A DNA stretch of 64,000 nucleotides from Brachionus rotundiformis. Lineage: Eukaryota > Rotifera > Eurotatoria > Ploima > Brachionidae. Location: positions 831,622-895,621 of the forward strand of contig JAESIW010000118.1 of NCBI GenBank assembly GCA_016802295.1. The letters are read 5' to 3'. This document shows positions 23,709 to 32,600 of the stretch, piece by piece (the first letter of the stretch is position 1; each line of letters starts with the position of its first letter). The notes under the pieces are model-generated. The model searched no databases. It saw only the letters and a list, made by a program, of their open reading frames with translations, and was not told the origin of the DNA. Made by a program: the position numbers and the translations under genes.

Positions 23709-24770
23709 ATGAAGGTAAATGGTTTTTTGACCAAAGCAAAGACTGTATTCAATAGTCTGGTGCAAACAAAGGTAGTAATTGGAAATCAGGCTGCAGATCT
23801 GGACTCTATTGTAAGCTCCATTTCGATGGCATATTATTTGACTAGTAAGGTACCTGACTCGGTTCCATATGTTCCAATCATCAACTCGACCAAGTCGCTG
23901 ATAAGGACAAAAAAAGAATGCATGTTTTTGTTCGACTATCTTTCAATAGACATTGAGCGTGACTTGGTATTCATAAGTGAATGGAAAAAAGATATTGATG
24001 AAGTTATACTGGTAGATCATAATGAACTAGATGCCAAAGAAAAAGAGCTACAAATAGATGACAAGATCAGCGCAATAATCGATCATCGTTTGGACAAAGA
24101 ATTATTTAAAAAAGCAGAACCAAGAATCATTGATGCGTCAGTTGGATCTTGTTCGACTTTGATTGCCAAGTTGTTTTCTGAGTCAGATATTCAGCTAGAT
24201 AAAAGCTTTGCAACAATGATGTTGTTCCCAATTTTGTCTGATACCAATAATTTGACTTGTCGTGCTAGTCAACAGGATATACAAATGGTTCAATTTTTAA
24301 ACAAAATTTGCCAAATAGATGTTTGCCAGCTCTATGCGGAAATAGAAAAATTTAAATTTGATGTATCTAATGAAAACTTGACCACATCTCTGAACAAAGA
24401 TTATAAAGAGTATGAAAATAATAGTTCCAAATGGGGCATGTCTTCAGTTAATTTTTGCCTTAATGAATGGTTAAACAAGTCCAAAGACGATTTAAGTCAA
24501 GTTAAAGAATTCATCAAAGAGAAGAATTTATTTTTTTATGCAATTTTAAGCTGTTATAAAATTTCAACAGAATTTAAAAGAGATTTTATTCTTATAGGCA
24601 ATAAGGATACAATTTCAAAATTTGAGAAAAATTTAATAAATAGTGTGAAAATAATTGAAAAAAATGAGTATTTTGGTCAATGTTACATTCTTTATAGTGT
24701 TGATCATGTAAGCTTAACAAGAAAATATTTTCAACCTGAACTTGAAAAAATCATTAAATTAAATGATTAA
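23709..24770 (+). CDS. PRUNE1: Prune-type DHH-family exopolyphosphatase/phosphodiesterase
   Basis: Member of the DHH phosphoesterase superfamily, most like metazoan Prune, a metal-dependent cytosolic short-chain exopolyphosphatase/cAMP phosphodiesterase. Intronless, 353 residues. The metal-binding motifs are in order: motif I GNQAADLDS (25-33, with D30 and D32), motif II VDHN (about 102-105), motif III as DHR (about 125-127, the Prune variant of DHH) and motif IV LSDTNN (about 176-181). A DHHA2-like C-terminal domain follows (WGMSSVN near residue 240, DFILIGNK near 295). It lacks the long C-terminal extension of human PRUNE1 (about 450 residues), the part that binds NME1. An in-frame TAG sits directly before the ATG, so M1 is the start. 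That TAG is part of a splice-acceptor-like TTGTTTAG, which raises the possibility of 5' UTR cis- or trans-splicing. Confidence 0.95.
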   Translation: MKVNGFLTKAKTVFNSLVQTKVVIGNQAADLDSIVSSISMAYYLTSKVPDSVPYVPIINSTKSLIRTKKECMFLFDYLSIDIERDLVFISEWKKDIDEVILVDHNELDAKEKELQIDDKISAIIDHRLDKELFKKAEPRIIDASVGSCSTLIAKLFSESDIQLDKSFATMMLFPILSDTNNLTCRASQQDIQMVQFLNKICQIDVCQLYAEIEKFKFDVSNENLTTSLNKDYKEYENNSSKWGMSSVNFCLNEWLNKSKDDLSQVKEFIKEKNLFFYAILSCYKISTEFKRDFILIGNKDTISKFEKNLINSVKIIEKNEYFGQCYILYSVDHVSLTRKYFQPELEKIIKLND

Positions 24771-25866
24771 AAGAGAAATTGTTTGACATTAGTAAAAGTA
24801 TTATTATTTTTTTGATGATTGTTAAATAATCATTTCTATTTATTATGCAAAATAAAAACCTCTTATACAAAAATAAAAATTTATTTTTATATCATATTTA
24901 TGATAAATCTTAAACAGTTTTTTAACCAGATGAATCATACTTATATAGTTTTAAAACAATACTCGTGATATTTTTTTTTCTTATCAATTATATTTAAATC
25001 AAATGAAAAGTAATAATTTATTAACAGACTTTAATGAATGTTTGTAATTTAAATGGAAGTTTAGTTTGAGTAGACTACTATTGATGAATATCTTGGCTGA
25101 TCTTTTATTTCCAATATAATTAGTCCGTTTCAGGTTATCTATGCTTGAATACTTAACCAGTTGGTTTACTCAGTTTCATCCATTAAAATGGTCTTTTCAA
25201 ATATCCGTTTCAGATAATTTATCAAAATAAAATTTATTTTAAAAAATTGTTTTATTGAAAGTTCACTTAATATAATTGAATATTTATATTGATATCTATA
25301 AAATAAATCTTAATGTAAAATTTTCAATTCAAAGTAAGTGAAGTCTAAAAGCGCTTCAGATGAACTAAACAAAATAGTAAAATAGTAAAATTGGATAGAA
25401 ATATCAGTCAATGGAACAACAAAGTAGCTGATAGAAAATGACAAGAAAAGACAAATAAATGGAAAAAATAATACTTTTTTCATGGAATTTTTATGGTTCT
25501 TTTTAGTTCAAACTCAGGCATTTGCCAACACTCTTTAATCCATCAATGCTCGTTTTACTACTCTATTGAAATGCTTTTTTGCTTTAGTTGGTTGACTGCC
25601 ATAATGGTCCTAATCTAGCAAAGGACTATGTGTCTATGTGTTCTCATTCGTACACTGATTTTACTGCTGTACACACTTTGAAGCTTTCAGACTGTCCTTT
25701 TGCCAGAATTGGGCTTCACTTTTTATCAATTAGACTTTAGGATTTCTCTGTGTAAACTATCAAAAGCCTTCTTAATAACCTTCCTTTCTCTCCTTCTTAG
25801 TGTAACATATCAGATAGTGTAAATAAAAAAAAATTTCAAATTATATATTTAACTTTTTTTCACTCA
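24771..25866. other. AT-rich intergenic region, possibly decayed transposon
   Basis: No intact coding frame. The word TCCGTTTCAG followed by a similar tail occurs twice, about 80 nt apart (25123-25138 and 25203-25218). Because a Tc1/mariner transposase end lies immediately downstream, part of this stretch may be the eroded 5' portion of that element, but I cannot read a transposase in it. Confidence 0.4.
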
Positions 25867-25977
25867 GTAAACGACTGGTTCAAAGGACAGAAAATTTAGG
25901 TTCTGCCATGTTGTGCCCGTTCACCAGATCTCAACCCAATCGAGAAGTTTTCGTCATACATGGATGCCAAATGGTAA
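25867..25977 (+). pseudogene. Tc1/mariner transposase remnant (C-terminal catalytic region)
   Basis: One frame reads VNDWFKGQKI, a stop, then VLPCCARSPDLNPIEKFSSY and MDAKW before another stop. ARSPDLNPIE is the hallmark of Tc1/mariner transposases around the last catalytic acid. The in-frame stops at about 25897 and 25975 and the absence of the rest of the protein show it is dead. Which side the element extends to cannot be decided here. Confidence 0.75.
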
Positions 25978-26559
25978 ACACTAAACTAACTTCTATCGAG
26001 CATTTAAAAGAAGTTGTACACGTATAGGTTATTTAATCAATTGTATCCATTTTTTCTTTTTGAATTTTTTTCAGGGTTTTGTAATACAATTAACCTGAAT
26101 TTATTTAATTATTTATTAATAACCAAAAATTTATAAATCTTTAATTAGATAAATTATTGGCTATTCATTTTCTTGTTTAAATTCATTATCTGAAGCTAAT
26201 ATCAAAAAAATATAGGTTGCCCAACACTTTGCCGTCTATTCTTAAACTAAATTATGATACTCCCTCTAACATTTTACATCACGAGGCCTTATAAACAAAC
26301 TGCGATTTTGCTTCACCACAAGTTAAGACACGCTTTAGGACCATGCACGAAAGCAGGACCAAAGCATTTTATCAGGGTGAATATGCATGAGCTTAATAAA
26401 TTACTATAATAAATATCTGGGAAAATATTCTAAAATACTGATCACTTTTGCTTTTAATTTGTTAAGATACTCTTCATAAATTCCTTTTGAATATTTATCT
26501 TCTATTATTCTTAAATGTTTTTTGTCAAAATACTACTGTAGATCTCACAAATATGTAGC

Positions 26560-26870
26560 GTTACCGTAAGCGTAAGAGTCAGTTTTCTCATGAAATTTTA
26601 GTTTACTCATAATTTTTTTTTCGAATTCTCATAAAAGTGGAAATTAATAAAGTTTTTAATTTTTATTCAAAAAAAATTAATTATTGTTAAACTTAAATTA
26701 ATAAATATTAAAAAATTATCAAAATAAAATAATATAATTAATTAATTTATTTCAAAATTTTGAAGGTTAACAGGATTAATAATTAATTTGAAAATATATA
26801 AATTTGAGAAGGTAAAGCTAGCTAAGACAAATAGTAAAATGAACGCTCACAAGCTGACGCTTACGGTAAC
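26560..26870. mobile_element. Nested insertion with 14-bp inverted repeats
   Basis: GTTACCGTAAGCGT at 26560-26573 is perfectly inverted as ACGCTTACGGTAAC at 26857-26870. The heptamer CGTTACC occurs at 26559-26565 and again at 26871-26877, and could be a target-site duplication overlapping the end of the repeat. Removing the interval restores the alignment of the surrounding element's left arm with its right arm. Its interior is plain AT-rich sequence without a gene. The superfamily is not clear. Confidence 0.5.
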
Positions 26871-27000
26871 CGTTACCTTAACTCTTATCCGTCTAAAATT
26901 GGGTCAAAAATGACCCAAGCAAAATTACATTGAATTTTTTCTATAAATAAAAAAACTTTTCATTCAACTTAGTTGATATCGATTGTTAATTGATTGTCTT

Positions 27001-27170
27001 TTCCTTTAAAAATAAAAACACCGAAAACTGATCTAATTTTTTAATTCAACACCATTGTTTAAAAAAAATTAAAAATACCGAAAACTGATATTACTTTAAT
27101 TGTTTTATTCAGTGTAACTTTTTTAAAAATGAGAAAATACCGATAAATGATCTTATTTTTAACTTCGCTA
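27001..27170. repeat. Three degenerate tandem units of about 60 bp
   Basis: The phrase A(A/T)ACCGA(A/T)AA(A)CTGAT, followed by a T-rich stretch, recurs at about 27020, 27077 and 27139, spaced 57 and 62 nt. The units lie inside the inverted-repeat element, as subterminal or internal repeats often do. Confidence 0.45.
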
Positions 27171-27721
27171 AGTTGAATTAAAACGGCTAGAATAAGCTTA
27201 TTCCTTGATTAATCAATTAAAATTAACGGTTCATAGCTGGGTCTATAAAAACTAAGTTCTTAATTATAATAGAAGTATTAAAAAAATGATTTTAATTTTT
27301 TTTTCTGGTCAAAAATGACCCATTTTGGCCGATAACGTTATTTTCTCTATTTTGGACGGATGAGAGTTATGTAGCGTTATAATTTTGCGCGATCTACAGT
27401 AACTGGTCATTACGTCTAAATTAGACATTGAAAACTAATTAGTTTTCATTTTAATTAAAATTGGAGATTAACTATAATATAATATAAAAGAGTTGCTTAT
27501 ATGCTGAATCAAGTAAGTGAAAAGAGTGAGGATATTTTATAAAACTGTCAAACAAGGTAAAATGAATTTTAATAAGTTTTCGTTGATAAATTATTCTGAA
27601 GGAGTGCTAGCTCGCTACAGATATTCAGTCGAAGCACCTGAACCGATTTTTTATAAAGGAAAAAGATTGCTAAATTTCTTTGATACAATGAACCTCTTTG
27701 TAACGAACTAATAAAAAAAAA

Positions 27722-28468
27722 CAGAAAGAAGTCCAAAAAGCCCTTTTTGCAGACGATTTATGTATTTGGTTCTCAAGTGCTTCCTTAAAAGACATTGGAA
27801 TAACACTCAATCGAGCAATAAACATCATCTCCACTTACTGCAAAAAATGGGGTTTAGTCATCAATTCAAGCAAAACAATTCATACAGTGTTCACAACAGC
27901 AGGTCACCGTTCTAACTATGAATCTAAATACGGACTTAAACTTATCCTAGACGGAACTTTAATTCCACTTGAACCATACCCGACTTTTCTAGGTATCCAA
28001 TTTGATCCGAAGCTCTGCTTTAAAAAATTATATGAAAGCCTCACCTCAAGAGCCACGTCCAAAATAAACTTAATCAGTAGAGTTAGAGGTTTGAAACTAA
28101 AAAATGGCATCGAACTTTGCAGAATTATTTACAAGAATTTTATTCGTTCAATTTTCGATTACGCTTTTATTCCTCTGTCTAGTGCAACTCAGAAAATCTT
28201 ACCAGAAGTTCAAAAACTTCAAACCAAAGCCCTCAGACACATTAAATACTTTCCGATCAGGACAAGACTAACCCACATTCACGAAAAGTTACGGATCGAG
28301 CTAACATCAAATAGAACTCAATCACTTCTCAAAAGTTTCTTCATCAGACGCGAAAACCATGCACAGCTTAATTTAGATCTTAACGAGTTCATGTTGCACG
28401 AAACTAATAACAATCCCAAATTTATTTCACTGTTCCAAAACTTTAATATTTTCCTAAATGGAAGATAG
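27722..28468 (+). pseudogene. Non-LTR retrotransposon reverse transcriptase, 5'-truncated (Jockey/I-like)
   Basis: An open frame reads through the catalytic FADD box (ALFADDLCIW at 27740-27769), then LNRAINIISTYCKKWGLVIN, the KT motif, the thumb-like YPTFLGIQFDPKLCFKK and a C-terminal segment (NFIRSIFDYAFIPL, LQTKALRHIKYFPIRTR) ending at 28468. An upstream in-frame stop at 27701 and the missing endonuclease and finger/palm regions show 5' truncation, the usual fate of LINE copies. The RT portion that remains has no stop codons, so the copy is fairly recent. Spacing and motifs fit the Jockey/I/CR1 group; the clade is not certain. Confidence 0.85.
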
Positions 28469-28668
28469 TTCTGGGTCAATACGCTTATCCAACAACATCC
28501 GCTAATCTTTATATTTATTTATGTTTTTTATGTTTTTATTTTTGATTTTTTAAACAATTTTTGATCCTTTTCAATTATCGTTAGGCTAAAAAGAAGGACT
28601 TTGTTCCATTCTGAGTAGCCTGAGGGTTTCCCTCAAATAAATAAAATATAATAATAAAAAAAAATGAG
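28469..28668 (+). mobile_element. 3' UTR and tail of the LINE copy
   Basis: Directly follows the reverse transcriptase stop. It ends with a small hairpin, TGAGGGTTTCCCTCA (28621-28635), then AATAAATAAAATATAATAAT and an A-run. A 3' hairpin plus A-rich tail is typical of LINE 3' ends recognised during target-primed reverse transcription, so this end appears intact. Confidence 0.6.
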
Positions 28669-28744
28669 TAATACTTTTCTTAAGAAAAAAACCTTTATAC
28701 AGCGAATTTTAAAAAATGACATCGGTTAATTGACACCTTGATAA

Positions 28745-28975
28745 TTACTAATTATTGTTTATCTAAAAATTCTTATTGATAAGCAAAAAATAACCACTTC
28801 AAGGCTGGCCAAAGAATACAACTTTAATGAATCTACAATTTCTACTATTTTGTACGAAAAGAACTTAGCCGGTCGAGAAAAAAAGCGTATAAAATTGTCA
28901 AGTTACGACAATAATGACCTAATCAATTTAATCAATAAAATTTGGTTTAAATTTTTTTTGTCCCTATTGAAATAA
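28745..28975 (+). pseudogene. Transposase-like helix-turn-helix remnant
   Basis: A 76-codon open frame without a good start reads KQKITTSRLAKEYNFNESTI then STILYEKNLAGREKKRIKLS. The pattern (SRLAKEYNFNESTISTIL, then a basic GR-containing linker) resembles the paired helix-turn-helix N-terminus of Tc1-like transposases. The frame stops at 28975 with no catalytic domain following. Similarity is by pattern only. Confidence 0.45.
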
Positions 28976-29698
28976 CTACTAATATGGTATTAAAATGTTT
29001 ATTAAACGATTATATTTAATGAGATTTATTCTAAATAATTAAATGAAAGTGGCCACTCTAAATAACCACATTAATTAGAGAATAATAAAAAAGAAAAGAA
29101 AAAAATATAATAAAATAAATTTTTTTCTTTCATTAGTTGGTAGATATTATATAAATAAATTAAATATAGTGCCGTGTGCAAACTTATAAAACTACAAACA
29201 ACTACCATAGGATTGCCAGTTGTTTGTTGTTTGATGTTACATTAGTTGTTTAATAATGTAAGTAAGACGTTGCTGATGTAAGTTCCATGTTGTTGTTGAT
29301 CTTGTATCACGACACTTGACCTATCATTTTATATGAGAATTTCGATATAACAAATACGGAAGAGTTCGTCATAACGAGAATAAAAATAGATTATTTTATA
29401 AGTATTTTATTCAAATTATATCTATGTTTTTAAGTTTAATAACTAATGATAAAATAATTTACAAATTTAGCCAGTTGATCCTAGATAAAAAAAAAAAAAA
29501 AGAAAAAAACTCATATTTATACATTTATATGTGTATATAAAGAACAGATAAAGAAGTGTATATATTTATAATATAGAAATATAAAAAGACAATAAAAATA
29601 AACAAAAAAAAAAAAAATTATTAAAATAAAATAATAAAAATTTAAGAGAGTTTATTTTTTCTTTCTTTCTTTTTTTTTCTAATTATTTGTTTAATTAA
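28976..29698. other. AT-rich interval and 3' UTR of Brahma
   Basis: No gene seen. The right part (about 29480-29698) is A-rich on the plus strand and is presumably the 3' UTR of the minus-strand Brahma gene, with AATAAA complements. A short TTGTTG-rich patch at 29200-29310 contains reiterated AGTTGTTTGTTGTTTGATG-type words. Confidence 0.45.
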
Positions 29699-32600
29699 TT
29701 AATTATCTGTATTTTGATTATTGGCCGTCTTGATTTCGTCCTGAATTGGCTTGAAGCCGGACTGTTGTTTTTTCTCATTGCGCCTCTCGGTGGCAATCTT
29801 GGCCTCTTCGTCATCATTGTAGTCAAAATTGATCTCTACATCGTCCTCTTCATCGTCATCCTCTCCCACCGCCACATTCACACTATTGTCCATATCGCTC
29901 TGATCGGCACTCTTCTTGCCCACTTTGGCACTTTTTCTCCCATCGTCTAGCCTGGCCCGCTTGCTTGTCTTGCTCTCGTCCTCGTCCGACTCGGCCTCTT
30001 GCTCACTGCCACTCCTCGGTCTGTGCTGCTGCTGCTGCTGGTGCTCGGCCTGGAGGAGGCGGGCCTTGGCCGTCCTGAACACGGACAACAGCACCACCGA
30101 GTCCTCGTAAATCAGCGAACTTTCCACATTGTACTCCTGCGCGTTCTTGAACATAAGCTCCACATCGTCGGCCAGCTGTTCCAAGCTAACATACTTGTTG
30201 TCCTTTAGTTTGGCCTGTATTTTCTTGATATCAATGGGCTTCTTGATTATTTCGTAATAGTCGGGCAGCTCGCGCCTACTCGGCAATTGCACAAACGGCT
30301 CGCTGAGCACACGCGAGTCATTGTCTGTGTAATTAAGCAAACAATCGAGCAAAAATTTTATCTTTTTGTTCAGCTTGTCTATTTGTTTTTGTTCTAGTTT
30401 GTTGATTGTAGTGTTTGTAGTGTTTGTTGTAGAGGTGTTTGGCTTTTTGGCCGAGTTGTGCGCAGGGCGTCCTCGTTTGCGTTTGGTCACAGGCGGCTGC
30501 GGACTGTCGCCGGTCACTGATTGCGCTGCTGCTGCTGCTGAATTGTCTGCGGGGTCGTCGTGATCGTCGTCGTAGTCGTCGCCGTCCTCCTCGTAGTCGA
30601 CGTACTTGCTCTTGCGTTTGCCGCCAGCGGCGTTGCGTCGCCTCTTTTTGGCGTCGGCTTCGTCGAGAGTGCCGTCCTCGCACGCCTTCAAAAACTCCCT
30701 CTCGGTCAGCTTGTCCGTGTAGTCGACCTCCTTGCGGACACGCGTGCCCCGTCCGTAAATCGACTCGTCGATGTGTCCCTGGGCCTCGAGGCGCATTTGT
30801 TCGAGCTGCGAGTCGTCCTTGATGAGCCAGGCGGGCAGCTCCGAGTCCTCGATGAGACGCGGCTTGCGATTTTGCTCGCGCGCCTCCAAGCGCCGCCGCT
30901 CGATGTCCATGCGCTGAAAGAGCTCGTACTCGTCCTCGCTGCGCGCTATCATCTGGTTGACGGTCTCGTCGTCGGGCACCTCCGGGTCGTCGTCGACCTC
31001 GTTCGACTCCTGGCTGAGTATGTTCTGCAAGTACTGTCGCCTCTCCTGGCCGGTCGACTTGGCGTCGAACATGCCCGCCTGGATCACCTTCGAGTCGACG
31101 TTGAGCTTGTGCTTGGCCGCGGCGACAATCTTCTCCTCGACCGAGTTGACGGTCATGAGGCGGAGCACGCGCACCTCGTTCTTCTGGCCGATGCGGTGCG
31201 CGCGGTCCTGCGCCTGCAGGTCCTGCTGCGGGTTCCAGTCCGAGTCGAATATGATGACCGTGTCGGCCACCTGCAGATTGAGGCCGAGGCCGCCCGCCCT
31301 CGTCGACAATATGAATATGAAGTACTCGGACTGCGGGTCGTTGAACACCTTGAGCAGGTCGCCGCGCTCCTCGGCCTTGGTGCCGCCGTCCAGCCGCAAG
31401 TACTTGAAGTTTCTGTAGTTGAAGTAGTCCTCCATGACGGTCATGAGGCTGGTCATTTGGCAGAACATGAGCACACGGTGGCCGGTCTGCTTGAGCTTGG
31501 GCAGAATGCGGTCGAGCAGCTCGAACTTGCCCGACGCGCGGTAAATCTCCGGCCCGTTTATGATCCCGCCCGGGTACTTCAAGTGCTCGGCTAGCTTTTC
31601 CTCTATCTCCTGGAATATGAACGGATGGTTGCATATCTTGCGCAGCTGCATTATTGTGTTCATTAGGGTTTTGGTCGTGTTCTTGCCGTTTTTGTCCTCG
31701 GTCAACATGACGCCGTTCGTTTTCATCTGATGGTAAATGATGCGCTGCAGCGCGGACATGTCACACTTGATTATGTACTCGACTTTGTCCGGCAGTTGGC
31801 TCTCGACCTCTTTTTTCAGCCGTCTGAGCAAGAACGGCCGGAGCACTTTGTGCAAGCGGCGTATTATGAGCAGCGTTTCTTCGTTGTTTAGCTCGACTTT
31901 TTCGCCCGAGGTGTTGAACGGCGCGTTGAACCATTGCTCGAACGTGGACACCGATTTGAATATGCTCGGCAGGAGAAAGTTCAACAGGGCCCAGAGTTCG
32001 GGCAGCTTGTTTTGGAGCGGCGTGCCGGTGAGCAGGAGCCGATGCGGCGCTATGTAGAACGTGTTCAGTATTTGGGTGAGCTTGCAGTGGTGGTTTTTCA
32101 TGCGGTGTCCCTCGTCGATGATCATGTACTTCCATTTGATCTTGGCCAGGACGGCCTTGTCCTTGATAATGTACTCGTACGTGGTGACTAGGACGTTGAA
32201 CTTGCCCGTTTTGAGCAGACCGGCGATCAGGCGCCGCTGGTTCGGCTCGCCCTTGTACACCACGGTGATGACCGAGGGCGCCCAGCGCGCGAACTCGTTC
32301 ACCCAATTGGACAGCGTGGACAGTGGCACTATGATCAAGAAGGGCCCGTTGACCTTCTTCTTTTCCATCAGGTAGGTTATGAGGCTGATGGTCTGAATGG
32401 TCTTGCCGAGGCCCATTTCGTCGGCGAGAATGCCGTTCAGGTTGTTGTTGTAGAGCGAGACGAGCCACTCGAGGCCGCGTATCTGGTACGGCTTGAGCGT
32501 GCCGCCGACCAGAATGGACGCCTGTTCGGTCACCTTTTCCCTGATGCGGTGCGCCACGCCGTAGTACGAGTTCTTCGATGAGGCGCACGTGTACTCGTCG

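Larger units (their letters stand above)
26534..27401. mobile_element. TA-flanked inverted-repeat element (MITE-like), interrupted by a second insertion
   Basis: The outer ends are CTGTAGATC (26536-26544) and GATCTACAG (27391-27399), each bordered outside by TA, as expected for a Tc1/mariner-type target duplication. Inside, the arms stay similar (CACAAA and GCGCAAAA, then TAGCGTTA and TAACGCTA). The left arm is then broken at about 26565 and resumes at about 26871 (TTAACTCTTATCCGTCTAAA), matching the right arm TAACTCTCATCCGTCCAAA read in reverse. A GGTCAAAAATGACC hairpin occurs near both inner ends (26901-26916 and 27307-27321). There is no transposase frame inside, so it is non-autonomous. 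Confidence 0.65.

Noticed and set aside
26260..26395. Short frame reading TNCDFASPQVKTRFRTMHES
   Set aside because: Possibly another transposon crumb, but too short and without a diagnostic motif to assign.
27517..27711. 64-codon frame upstream of the LINE remnant
   Set aside because: No family resemblance, ends right before the RT frame in a different frame, and lies in mobile-element debris.
30333..31634. Long alternative frames (up to 433 codons) overlapping Brahma on both strands
   Set aside because: They arise because the GC-rich codons of Brahma suppress stops in other frames; their Arg/Pro/Ala-rich translations match no family, while the Brahma frame has every expected domain.
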